Positions 36,921 to 45,795 of a stretch of 64,000 nucleotides of DNA are shown here, piece after piece; the stretch's first letter is position 1; each line of letters begins with the position of its first letter. The notes below the pieces were generated by a model that saw only the letters and a list, made by a program, of their open reading frames with translations, searched no databases and was not told where the DNA came from. Source of the stretch: RYN-230 sp963813975 (GTDB lineage: Bacteria > Actinomycetota > Actinomycetes > Streptosporangiales > Streptosporangiaceae); assembly GCA_963813975.1 (NCBI GenBank), contig CAWFAP010000001.1, forward strand, positions 62,001 through 126,000. Direction: 5' to 3'. Made by a program: the position numbers and the translations under genes.

Positions 36921-37101
36921 GCCCAGATCCTAGGTCCCCGACCCGCATCGAGCACCGTTCTGTCGGTACGACAAGACGGTGCCTGTCTGGTCCGGGGTTG
37001 ACGGCGGGGACTGTCGCGGGGGGCGCATCGGGGCGCAACGTAGGGTCAAGGTTCGGGTGGCTGGTGTGATCCGGTGCCTGGGCGGAGGCGAGTGACTGGC
37101 C

Positions 37102-37989
37102 GTGAACGGAGTGCCCACAGTGGAAGCGGTTTTCCGCTACCCGGTCAAGTCCATGCTCGGCACCCGGGTCGAGCAGGCGGAAGTGCTTGCATCCGGCCTG
37201 GTGGCTGACCGCGGCTGGGCTCTGATCGACCTGCAGACCGGCAAGGTCGCCAGTGCCAAGCGACCACGTCTGTGGCGGTCCCTGCTGCAGCTGAGAGCTG
37301 AGTACCACGCGGGCGCCGGCCGCGCAGATCCCGCCGGAGCCGTAACGATCACGCTGCCGGACGGTACCAAGGTCCAGGCCGGCGAGCCGGGTACCGATGA
37401 GGTACTGTCCGGGTTCGTTGGCCGCGCGGTGGCGCTTCGCCACGGGCGTGAACTCGGCACCGGGATTGACCGGGCGGTGCCCGAAGAAGTGCTCGCCCAC
37501 GGCGCCGGCGCGGAAGTAGCTTTCGAGTCGCTCGAGCTATCCCAGCAAGCGCCAGGTGACAGCTTCGTGGACTACGCCCCCGTTCATCTCATCACGACCG
37601 CGACCCTGGCCGCCGTCACCAGCGCGGCCGGCCGGGCACCCGCCCCGCGGGTGTTCCGCCCCAACCTGATACTGGCCACCCCCGGGCTGAGCGGCTACGC
37701 CGAGAGCAACTGGGTCGGCCGGCATCTGGCCATTGGCGGCCAGGTCCGGCTGGAGATCTTCCTGCCCACTCCGCGTTGTGCCGTGCCGACGCTCGCCCAC
37801 GGCCCAGACTCCGGTGATCCGCAGGTGCTGCGCGTCCTGGCCCGGGGGAACCGCATCCCTATCGAAGGCTTCGGCCTTCAGACCTGCGCCGGCGTGTACG
37901 CCAAGGTCGTCAGCCCCGGCCGGGTCCGGGCCGGCGACGAGGTCCGCGTGGGCCCCGCAACCGCGAGCACGCCAGGCAGCCGGCCATGA
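37102..37989 (+). CDS. MOSC domain protein (MOSC_N + MOSC)
   Basis: The 295-residue protein has an N-terminal beta-barrel domain (VEAVFRYPVKSMLGTRVEQA, VADRGWALIDLQTGKVASAK) and a MOSC domain (FRPNLILATPGLSGYAESNW, LPTPRCAVPTLAHG with its Cys, and LQTCAGVYAKVVSPGRVRAG). This resembles YcbX/mARC-type molybdenum-cofactor proteins that carry sulfur or reduce N-hydroxylated compounds. The partner reductase is not nearby. It starts at a GTG. Confidence 0.88.
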   Translation: MNGVPTVEAVFRYPVKSMLGTRVEQAEVLASGLVADRGWALIDLQTGKVASAKRPRLWRSLLQLRAEYHAGAGRADPAGAVTITLPDGTKVQAGEPGTDEVLSGFVGRAVALRHGRELGTGIDRAVPEEVLAHGAGAEVAFESLELSQQAPGDSFVDYAPVHLITTATLAAVTSAAGRAPAPRVFRPNLILATPGLSGYAESNWVGRHLAIGGQVRLEIFLPTPRCAVPTLAHGPDSGDPQVLRVLARGNRIPIEGFGLQTCAGVYAKVVSPGRVRAGDEVRVGPATASTPGSRP

Positions 37990-38530
37990 TGATCCTCCCT
38001 GGGACGCTGCCGGGACCGCCCCAGGTCCGGTAGGACTTCGGCAGCGCTCGGGTACCCGGCGAGGCCGCGCTCACAGTCGCACCCCGGAAAGCGCGGTCCA
38101 GGTCGCGGTCCCGAATCGATGCGGCACTGCTGACTTCGAGGCGGCCCCCGCCTGGCTGGCCGGCCGCCGTCGGGCCGGATCGGCGCGGCGGCCCGGTGAC
38201 AGCGGCTGGTCCAGCCGCGTCAGCATCACCGCCCACGTCGGAGATGCGTGAGGACACGGGCCTGGCCGGCATCGGCCGCCTGGCCCAGCGGTACATGGGC
38301 ACCCGGCCTTCCGGCCACTCTCCCTCACGACCGCCAACTCCCTGGCACTGCCCTGAGAGGGCTTCCCGGACCCCGGGTCGGGCAGTGGAACAACGCCGGG
38401 CAGCCCAGGCGCAAGCGGGGGGCAGATGCGGCCGATCCAGCCACCGCCTCATCGGGTCATGTAAGTAGGTGGCTCGGGGGCCGGATCCCGCAATGCTCCA
38501 TGCTTGGAGTCTGGAGGACTGGGAGGTGGC
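37990..38530. other. Intergenic, no gene recognised
   Basis: No protein is recognised in these 540 bases. A long minus-strand frame that spans this region is Arg/Gly-rich and looks like a shadow. The promoter of the oligopeptidase gene should be near the right end. Confidence 0.4.
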
Positions 38531-40627
38531 ATGGCTCAGGAACCCGCGCTCGAAACGATCGGGACGCCGAAGGCTCCGGCGAGCAGTACCTACCACGGGG
38601 TCACAGTGACTGAGCACTACCGGTGGCTGGAGGACGCCGCGGCGGACCGGACACGGTCCTGGACCATGGCCCAGGACCGGCGCACTCGGAGCTATCTGGA
38701 GAACCTGCCTTGTTACGGTGCGGTACGCCGGCGGGCGGGGGAGGTGCTGACGGCGGAGTCGGATACGTACGCGGCCCTCCGGCGGGCCGGCTCGGCGTAT
38801 TTCGCGCTCAAGCGCCAGCCTCCCCGGCAGCAGCCTTTCCTGGTGGTGCTGGGCGATCTGGACGATCTGTCGGACGAGCGCGTCCTGGTCGACCCGAACA
38901 GAATCGATGACAGCGGCTCTACCTCGATTGACTGGTACGAGCCGTCTCCCGATGGCAGCCTCGTCGCGGTGTCCCTGTCCTCGCGTGGCACCGAGGATGG
39001 CACCGTGCACGTTTATCAGGCCACGTCTGGTGGGCTGATTGGCGTCACCGTGCCCAGGGTCAACGGGGGCACGGCCGGTGGTTCCCTTGCGTGGGCCGGC
39101 GACTGCTCCGGCTTCTGGTACACCCGTTACCCATCGCCCGGGGAGCGTTCAGGTGATGACGCAGGGTTCTACCAGGAGGTCTGGTACCACGTGCTCGGCT
39201 CCCCGCTCTCCGGCGACCGCCGCGAGCTGTCGGCCGTGTTCGCCGACGAGCGGATCGCGGAGAATTTCCTGGCCGCCTCACCCGACGGCCGGTGGGTGAT
39301 GGACCTCGTCCAGAGGGGTGACGGCGGCGAATGGCAGGTGTTCGTCCGCCCGCAGACGGGCGGTGACTGGTGGCTGGCTGCCGATGTGGACGCGGAGGTG
39401 GCCTACGGTGCGTTCGGTCCTGGGGCGTTGTACCTGCTGTCCCGGCTGGGCGCTCCGCACGGGAAAGTCCTCCGGCTGCCGCTGCGGGCGGGGGCAACCG
39501 TCGCGCATTCTGCCGAGCTGGTGGTGCCTGAGGCGGGCGTCACGATCGAGCATCTCGCGGTGACGGACGCCCGGCTATGGCTGCTCGACATGGACGGAGG
39601 CCTGTCGTCGCTGCGCCGGTTCAACCTCGACGGCACCCCGGCCGGGCCGGCCGGGGTGCCGCCGGACTGCGCGGTCGGCGGCCTTTCCCGGCTGGACGGG
39701 CATGAGGTCGGCTACGCCACCGAGTCGTTCACCGAGCCGCGGTCGTGGTGGCGTGCGTCCGGGGAGTCGGCTGCGCGCCGTACCGCCCTGGTGACCGGGA
39801 CCCGGCTGGATTTCTCGGGATTTGAGGTGCGCCGGGAGTTCGCGACCTCCGCCGATGGCACGCAGGTGCCGGTGACCCTGATCGCCCGGCAGGGAACACC
39901 ACGCGACGGCACCGCGCCCGCACTGCTCACCGGCTACGGGGGCTACGGCATCTCCCTCAAGCCCAGGTTCAACCCCAGCTGGCTGCTGTGGCTGGAGCAG
40001 GGAGGTGTGCTCGGGGTCGCGCATGCCAGGGGCGGCGGGGAATACGGCGAGGACTGGCACCGCGCCGGGCGGCTCGCGGCCAAACAGAATGTCTTCGACG
40101 ACTTCGCCGCCTGCGCCCGCTTCCTGGCCGAGTCGCACGTCACCACGAGCGAGCGGCTTGCGATCATGGGGGGCTCCAATGGCGGCCTGCTGATCGGGGC
40201 GGTACTGACCCAGCACCCCGGCCTCAGCCGGGCCGCGGTGGCGATGGTCCCGGTCATGGACATGCTTCGCGTGGAGCTGCACCCCAACGGCGCCTTCAAC
40301 GTGGCCGAGTACGGGACGGTCGAGGATCCGGAGCTGTTCCAGGCGTTGCGCGCATACTCCCCGTACCACAACGTCGAGGACGGCGCCGCATACCCGGCAG
40401 TGCTGCTCACGGCCGGCGAGTTCGACCCCCGGGTTGACGCCTACCACGCCAAGAAGATGGCAGCGCGCCTTGAGGCAGCGACCTCATCCAGCCAGCCAGT
40501 GCTCCTCCGTATCGAGCAGGGCGGCCATGGCCTCGCAGACTCACTGGACCAGCAGGTGTCCGAACTCGCCGACATCTACACCTTCCTCTTCGACAGGCTG
40601 GGCCTCGACTACCACGCTGTGCGGTAA
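38531..40627 (+). CDS. Prolyl oligopeptidase family serine peptidase (S9A)
   Basis: The 698-residue protein has the full S9A plan: N-terminal strand (TYHGVTVTEHYRWLEDAAAD), a seven-bladed propeller in residues 75-400 and an alpha/beta-hydrolase domain. The catalytic Ser lies in GGSNGG near residue 549, the Asp in AGEFDPRVD near 632 and the His in GGHGL near 665. It lacks a signal peptide, so it is probably cytoplasmic, cutting short proline peptides. GGGAGG precedes the ATG. An alternative start nine codons upstream lacks support. Confidence 0.94.
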   Translation: MAQEPALETIGTPKAPASSTYHGVTVTEHYRWLEDAAADRTRSWTMAQDRRTRSYLENLPCYGAVRRRAGEVLTAESDTYAALRRAGSAYFALKRQPPRQQPFLVVLGDLDDLSDERVLVDPNRIDDSGSTSIDWYEPSPDGSLVAVSLSSRGTEDGTVHVYQATSGGLIGVTVPRVNGGTAGGSLAWAGDCSGFWYTRYPSPGERSGDDAGFYQEVWYHVLGSPLSGDRRELSAVFADERIAENFLAASPDGRWVMDLVQRGDGGEWQVFVRPQTGGDWWLAADVDAEVAYGAFGPGALYLLSRLGAPHGKVLRLPLRAGATVAHSAELVVPEAGVTIEHLAVTDARLWLLDMDGGLSSLRRFNLDGTPAGPAGVPPDCAVGGLSRLDGHEVGYATESFTEPRSWWRASGESAARRTALVTGTRLDFSGFEVRREFATSADGTQVPVTLIARQGTPRDGTAPALLTGYGGYGISLKPRFNPSWLLWLEQGGVLGVAHARGGGEYGEDWHRAGRLAAKQNVFDDFAACARFLAESHVTTSERLAIMGGSNGGLLIGAVLTQHPGLSRAAVAMVPVMDMLRVELHPNGAFNVAEYGTVEDPELFQALRAYSPYHNVEDGAAYPAVLLTAGEFDPRVDAYHAKKMAARLEAATSSSQPVLLRIEQGGHGLADSLDQQVSELADIYTFLFDRLGLDYHAVR

Positions 40628-40798
40628 CCGCCGGCGGCATGAGAGGCTGTCTCCCGGGGGAAGGCCAGATTGGTCAATCAATAATCTGACGATGGCATCG
40701 CCGAGGCCAGCGACTCTGAGTCCTGACTCCGGGCCGCCTCTTACTGTGGGTGAAACTGCTCCAGCTGCCGCCCAAGTGTGCTGCTTATCTGACCGGAG

Positions 40799-41248
40799 TC
40801 AGCCTCTGAATTCGGCGGCGGCCTTAAGGTGCGCGAGCCAGGAGATAAGCGAGCTGTCGAGAGCCGATTGCATCCCGGTGACATCGGCTTCCACCGGCTC
40901 GCCAGCGAAGGATTCGTTCGTGGTCACATGCACGCCCGCGGGTGTCTCACTGAAGAGCCATTCGTGGACCCCAGTGATGCCGCCGGACGTGCCGCCCCAC
41001 AGCACACGGGCGTGCGGAGCTACCGCGTAGATGGTCGAGACGACAGTGAAGCCGTAGCTGGTCCATTCGAACGAAGCACCGGGCTCGAACGCTCCATCGA
41101 TATGCGCCGCGGTAATGTCCGTCTGCCAGGTAGGCCACGTGCTGACATCGGCGTGCAGCTGCCAGACTGTGTCCAGCGGCGCATCGATATCGGTCTCATG
41201 GCGGGCACGCACCGGAGCATCGCCGTCTATGCCGGTTGGAATGCTCAT
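40799..41248 (-). CDS. SRPBCC family protein
   Basis: The 149-residue protein shows the START/SRPBCC helix-grip pattern: ETDIDAPLDTVWQLHADVST, WPTWQTDITAAHIDGAFEPG and VTGMQSALDSSLISWLAHLK at the long C-terminal helix. These proteins hold hydrophobic ligands in a cavity. It is a single gene, convergent with the oligopeptidase. Confidence 0.88.
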   Translation of the reverse strand: MSIPTGIDGDAPVRARHETDIDAPLDTVWQLHADVSTWPTWQTDITAAHIDGAFEPGASFEWTSYGFTVVSTIYAVAPHARVLWGGTSGGITGVHEWLFSETPAGVHVTTNESFAGEPVEADVTGMQSALDSSLISWLAHLKAAAEFRG

Positions 41249-41407
41249 GTCCCCTCCTCGCCACTGACGCCCTGATCAGCGCGATCGTACAGCGAAAGCC
41301 TAGGACAACCTCGGGTTGGAATCGTGCCGATCGCGGGCGCGCGGCCGGATCGAGCCTCCGACGTCCACTGCTGCGTGGAGGCCAGACCGCGTGGCACCCG
41401 CCGTCCT

Positions 41408-42250
41408 CTATCCGAGCGTGAGCATCACCTCGGTGACCTCGCCGACCGCCGCATCGGGGATCGCAGTGGCGGCCTCCTTGAGGACGAGCAGCCGTGCCCC
41501 GGGGATCTCGCGCGCGATCGCCTCGCCGTTGCCGACGGGGAAGAACCGGTCGCGGCGGCCGTGGACGACGAGCGTGGGGACCTCGATCTCGGGCAGGCGC
41601 TCGCGCCAGCGGGGTTTGCAGTCGAGCCTGGAAAACACCATGCCCATCTGGTTGGCCATCTGGACCGGGGGTGCGGTGCCGGGCGTGCGGTCCCAGATGC
41701 GCGCAGCGGTTGCGCGCGCGGCAACGGGGTCGTCGCCGAGGATCTCCGCGCCGGCGGCGGCGAACTCCGCAACCGCCTCGCGGTCGGCCCAATCGGGCAT
41801 CGGACGCGCGAACAGCCGGCTCATCGTCGCCTGGTCATGGTCGGGGAGGTCATCGTCGGGCGGGCCAGGGGCAACCGCGCGGGTGCCGACCAGCGTGAGC
41901 GCCGCGAACGCGCCCGGATGGTCGAGCACGGCCACCTGGGCGACCATCCCGCCGACGCCGATCCCCGCGAGGTGCGCAGGCCCCCCGCCGAGCGCGTCAG
42001 CAAGGGCCGCCGCGTCGGCGGCGAGGCCGCGCAGGGTGTAGGCGGGCGCCTCCGGGTCCGTCGTCGTCGACTCCCCGCTATCGCGCAGGTCGTAGCGCAC
42101 CACACGGCGCCCGCCAGCGGCGAGGCGCTCGCAAAGCGCGTCGGGCCATGAGAGCATCGTCGTCCCGCCCGCGAGCAGGACGAGTGGCGCGTCGTCGTCA
42201 CCGAACGACTCGATGCCCAAGGCGATCTCATTGGCGCTGACAGTGGTCAT
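41408..42250 (-). CDS. Alpha/beta hydrolase-fold protein lacking the catalytic Ser and His
   Basis: The 280-residue protein aligns with alpha/beta hydrolases (VVRYDLRDSGESTTTDPEAP, VPTLVVHGRRDRFFPVGNGE). The nucleophile elbow G-x-S-x-G reads GIGVGG at 96-101, with Gly98 in place of Ser. Where the catalytic His is expected (usually GH) the text is LVLKEAATAIPDAA. Only the Asp of the triad is kept. The frame is complete, so this is likely a non-hydrolytic member. It lies four bases after a RibD_C gene and is probably co-transcribed with it. Confidence 0.87.
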   Translation of the reverse strand: MTTVSANEIALGIESFGDDDAPLVLLAGGTTMLSWPDALCERLAAGGRRVVRYDLRDSGESTTTDPEAPAYTLRGLAADAAALADALGGGPAHLAGIGVGGMVAQVAVLDHPGAFAALTLVGTRAVAPGPPDDDLPDHDQATMSRLFARPMPDWADREAVAEFAAAGAEILGDDPVAARATAARIWDRTPGTAPPVQMANQMGMVFSRLDCKPRWRERLPEIEVPTLVVHGRRDRFFPVGNGEAIAREIPGARLLVLKEAATAIPDAAVGEVTEVMLTLG

Positions 42251-42254
42251 CGGA

Positions 42255-42872
42255 TCACCGGGAGACGTCGTAGGTCAGGTGCGTCGCGGTCGATGTCGAG
42301 ATCACGCTCCGCTGCACCAGCGTGCGCGGCACTCCGCCGGTGAACAGTGGTGTCCCGGCGCCCAGCACGATGGGCGCGAGGTGCAGCGTCAGCGCGTCGA
42401 CCAGCCCGGCGTCGAGCGCCGAGCGGATCGTGGTGCCGCCGCCCATGAGGATGACGTCGAGGTCCTTGCCGCTGTCCGACGACGCCGCCTCGGCTCGCTC
42501 GCGCGCGGCGGTGACGGCGTCGGGCAGACCGGTGGTGACGAACGTCCAGTCGAGGTTGGTTGTCCGCACCGACTCTGGCGGCGAGCTCGTTACGACGACG
42601 AACGCGGGCTTGCCGACCTCGCCGGCGCCGTAGCCGGTCGTGTCGTCCCAGCCTTTCGGCCCGTCGACCACGTCGAAGAGGTGGCGGCCGAGGACAACAG
42701 CGCCCGAGCGGGCGGTCCCCTCGTGCAGGAACAGGCGGTCGTCGGGGTCGTCGGAAAACGCCCACGTGTGCAGGGCCTCGCCGCCGGTGCCCAGACCGTT
42801 GTCCGGGCTGGGGTCGGGCCCGGTGACGAAGCCGTCGAGGGAGACCGAGATGTCAGCGATGATTCGAGTCAT
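42255..42872 (-). CDS. RibD_C/dihydrofolate-reductase-fold protein
   Basis: The 205-residue protein has the DHFR-like pattern: IIADISVSLDGFVTGPDPSP, AVVLGRHLFDVVDGPKGW, DVILMGGGTTIRSALDAGLV and LAPIVLGAGTPLFTGG. Members reduce pyrimidine- or pterin-like substrates with NADPH; the real substrates in actinobacteria are mostly unknown. It is the first gene of a pair with the triad-less hydrolase. Four such paralogs occur within 7 kb. Confidence 0.9.
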   Translation of the reverse strand: MTRIIADISVSLDGFVTGPDPSPDNGLGTGGEALHTWAFSDDPDDRLFLHEGTARSGAVVLGRHLFDVVDGPKGWDDTTGYGAGEVGKPAFVVVTSSPPESVRTTNLDWTFVTTGLPDAVTAARERAEAASSDSGKDLDVILMGGGTTIRSALDAGLVDALTLHLAPIVLGAGTPLFTGGVPRTLVQRSVISTSTATHLTYDVSR

Positions 42873-43239
42873 GCCAGGGCAGACCCGATCCGCCGCCCAA
42901 ACTCATCGCTCACGCATGAAGCGTGTGGCGGATGCGAACTCGATAGCACGACGCGCGAGGCGGCACGTCGGACGGACAGCGGACGATCGCCCCCGAGTAC
43001 CTCAGAGGCGCATATGCACAGGTCAAAGGGTATGGTCCTCTTTGGTGCTCGGAATGGCCAGGTGAACGGTCGCGGCCGGGCTTCCGTGATGACTACAACG
43101 TTCGACGTCGAGCGCGGCCACAACCACTAGGTGCGCTCGATACAGGTCGGCTGATTGACGGGTACGGCCACCGCTGATCATCGGTGTGTGAAGACTGAAG
43201 ATCTTGTGGTGGCCGCGGGTCGCAGCGAGACCCTGCCCG
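42873..43239. other. Intergenic, no gene recognised
   Basis: This stretch separates the leftward RibD_C gene from IS701 debris. No family is visible. The left end should carry the RibD_C promoter and the right end may be IS-derived. Confidence 0.35.
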
Positions 43240-43912
43240 CTGGCAGTGCGCGGGCACGCGGCGGTGGACCGGGAACTGTACGTGCCGCGCTCGTGGACGT
43301 GCGACCCGGACCGCTGCCGGGCGGCGGGCCTGGGCGAGGACACCTCTTCGCGACCAAGCCGGAGCTTCCGCGAAGGTGCCCACGCGCCGGGCAGAAGCTG
43401 TCGGCCGGGGCCGGCGCCAAGGGGCACGCTTCTACGACTGGGCCGTCATTGACCTGGCCGAGCCCCGGCCCGGCAGCCACCGGCTGCTGATCCGCCGCAA
43501 TCGCAGCACCAGTGAACTCGCCTACTACCGCTGCTGGTCGCCGACCCGGCGCCCCTGGCCACACTGGTCCGCGTCGCCGGGTCGAGATGGCGGGTGGAAG
43601 AGACCTTCCAGGCCGGAAGGGCCTGGCCGGACTGGACGAGCACCAACTCCGCCGCTTCACCTCGTGCTCTGGCTGGGTCACCCTGGCCATGCTTGCCCAC
43701 GCCTTCCTCGCTGTGATCCGCGCCGACGAACACACCCGTCCTCCCTCACTCGACGGGCTCATCCCGCTCACCTGCAACGAGATCCAGCGCCTGTTCACGA
43801 TGCTGGTCGTCCAGCGCGTGTACGACGTGGCCCGCTGGCTGCCTGGCGACGTCGCCACCAGGCCCGAGCCCAGGCCAGCCATTACCGGAGGCAAGCCGCG
43901 AATCAGGCATGA
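43240..43912 (+). mobile_element. IS701-family transposase wreck
   Basis: Pieces of one transposase appear in all three frames: VDRELYVPRSWTCDPDRCRA, LFATKPELPR, then after a deletion LSAGAGAKGH, RFYDWAVIDLAEPRPGSHRL, LIRRNRSTSELAYYRC, GLAGLDEHQLRRFTSC, LDGLIPLTCNEIQRLFTMLV and the usual tail RRRHQARAQASHYRRQ. The N-terminal half with the first catalytic Asp is missing. At least four frameshifts show that it is old. Terminal repeats were not found. Edges are approximate. Confidence 0.8.
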
Positions 43913-44263
43913 AGATCACGATCTACGGCTGGAGCACCAAGCTGACCATGCCGCAGTGGCACGCCGCGCGCCACGGCCTCGGAGCTCCAGACGGCTCCCT
44001 CCCGCCAGGGTTCCGGTGACGATGCCGCGGTCACCGGGAGATCGCCTTGGCCGCTGGCACATGGGCGCCTCACGGCGCTGACGAACTCAGATGCATCGAC
44101 ACCTGCAAGCCTAGGTAGATCGCTAAGCCGGCAGCACGTGAGGACGGTCATTGGCGCGTGACACCAGCCATGCCGGGCCCGGGCGATGATTTCTGCCCGT
44201 GCCGGCCGTCTGCCTGATACATCACGCCACCGCCGGCGGCCTGACTGCTAAAGGAGAGAGCCG

Positions 44264-44875
44264 ATGAGCAAGGTACGCGCAGGGATCACCATCTCCGTGG
44301 ACGGTTTCATCACCGGGCCCGGCGATGGCCCGGGCTGCGGGCTGGGGGTCGGTGGTGAGCGCCTGCACTACTGGGTGTTCGGTGGGCCCTGGAGCTACGA
44401 CTCGCCCGGGCGCGGCGAGCCGGCCGGTGAGGACAAGGCCTGGCTGGAGGAGACAATGGGCGCCAACGGCGCGGTGATCGCAGGCCGCGGCACCTACGAG
44501 GCGGCCGGGCACTGGGGCGGCAAGAACCCCTGGGGCATCCCGTTCTTCGTGGTCACCCATCGCCCCGCAGAGCAGCCGCCGGGCGGCGACTTCGTCTTCG
44601 CCGGGAGCCTCGCCGAGGCGATCGATCAGGCCAAGGCTGCAGCCGGCGGGAAGCAGGTGCATGTGATGGGCGGCGCAGACCTCATCCGCCAGGCTCTGGC
44701 TGCCGGGCTGGTCGACGAGCTCACCATCATCATCGCCCCGGTGACCCTCGGTGCCGGCAAGCGCCTGTTCGAGGGGTTCGGCGAATCCCTGGAACTCGAG
44801 CACCTCGGAGTGCGCCAGTCACCCTTCGCGACTTTCATCGACTACCGCGTGAAGAGCAAGGGCGGGGAGTCCTGA
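44264..44875 (+). CDS. RibD_C/dihydrofolate-reductase-fold protein
   Basis: The 203-residue protein reads ITISVDGFITGPGDGPGCGL, GANGAVIAGRGTYEAAGHWG, KQVHVMGGADLIRQALAAGL and IIIAPVTLGAGKRLFEGFGE. AAGGAGAG precedes the ATG. It is the first of two overlapping paralogs. The substrate is unknown; the fold binds NADPH. Confidence 0.9.
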   Translation: MSKVRAGITISVDGFITGPGDGPGCGLGVGGERLHYWVFGGPWSYDSPGRGEPAGEDKAWLEETMGANGAVIAGRGTYEAAGHWGGKNPWGIPFFVVTHRPAEQPPGGDFVFAGSLAEAIDQAKAAAGGKQVHVMGGADLIRQALAAGLVDELTIIIAPVTLGAGKRLFEGFGESLELEHLGVRQSPFATFIDYRVKSKGGES

Positions 44876-45438
44876 TGGCCAGGCTGATCTACTCGGCGAT
44901 CGCCTCGGCGGACGGCTACGTCGAAGACGCCGCAGGCAGCTTCGACTGGGCGGCACCCGGCGAAGAGCTGCACCGTTTCGTCAACGACCTCGAACGGCCG
45001 GTCGGCACCTACCTGTACGGACGCCGGATGTACGAGACGATGCGCTACTGGGAGACTGCCCACACGGTGCCGGGCCAGTCGTCGTCCGCCCGGGATTTCA
45101 CCCGCATCTGGCAGGCAGCCGGGAAGATCGTATTCTCAACGACACTCCAATCGGTGGCCAGTGCCAGCACACGGATCGAACGGACCTTCGATGCCGGCAT
45201 GGTCCGGCAACTGAAGTCGGCTACCAAGCACGACATGACAGTGGGAGGAGCGGACCTGGCCGGGCAGGCTATCAAGGCCGGGCTGGTCGACGAGCTGCAG
45301 CTGTTCCTGGTGCCCGTCGTCGTCGGAGGCGGCAAGCGAGCACTCCCCAACGGTGCCCGCTCGGATCTGGAGCTCCTGGACACGCGACGGTTCGCATGCG
45401 GTGCTGTTTACCTCAGGTACCGCCTCAAGTCAGCGTGA
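44875..45438 (+). CDS. RibD_C/dihydrofolate-reductase-fold protein
   Basis: The 187-residue protein overlaps the previous stop by one base (TGATG), indicating translational coupling. It has ARLIYSAIASADGYVEDAAG, YLYGRRMYETMRYWE, DMTVGGADLAGQAIKAGLVD and LVPVVVGGGKRALPNG. It is clearly diverged from its upstream neighbour, so the two may form a heteromer or use different substrates. Confidence 0.9.
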   Translation: MARLIYSAIASADGYVEDAAGSFDWAAPGEELHRFVNDLERPVGTYLYGRRMYETMRYWETAHTVPGQSSSARDFTRIWQAAGKIVFSTTLQSVASASTRIERTFDAGMVRQLKSATKHDMTVGGADLAGQAIKAGLVDELQLFLVPVVVGGGKRALPNGARSDLELLDTRRFACGAVYLRYRLKSA

Positions 45439-45795
45439 TCACCGCGGCGGGGGTTGTCGTAGGTCGATCGCTGCGCCCGGATTGGCCATCCAGCCAGGAC
45501 CCAACCTGGCGCCTCGCAGACCCAGCTCATGCTGTGGCGGGGAGCATGGAGCTCGGCCAAGCCCTGGCTGCCCGCCGCCTGTAAGCCTGGGCGGACGCCG
45601 GGTTCGCTGGACGGCGCTGCGATAACCTTGAGCCAGGTTCTGGCTCCGTGGTGGACGTGCTGCCGCTGATGGCATGCTCGGTATGGCTGTCTTCGGCGCT
45701 GGTCGTGAGCGCACTCCTGAGTCCCGCGATCTGAGGCCGGTCGCACCAGCCAGGCGGCCGGGAGTCAGGCGGGGAACCTTTAAGGACGCTGAGTT
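45439..45795. other. Intergenic, no gene recognised
   Basis: Nothing is recognised on either strand. The right end becomes less GC-rich, leading into the unusual gene that follows, whose promoter must lie here. Confidence 0.35.

Noticed and set aside
37910..39010. A long minus-strand frame across the MOSC/oligopeptidase gap
   Set aside because: It is antisense to well-supported genes at both ends and has shadow-like composition.
43909..44019. A 36-residue frame starting MKITIYGWSTKL
   Set aside because: It overlaps the IS701 tail as ATGA, has no ribosome site and no known relative; it may be chance.
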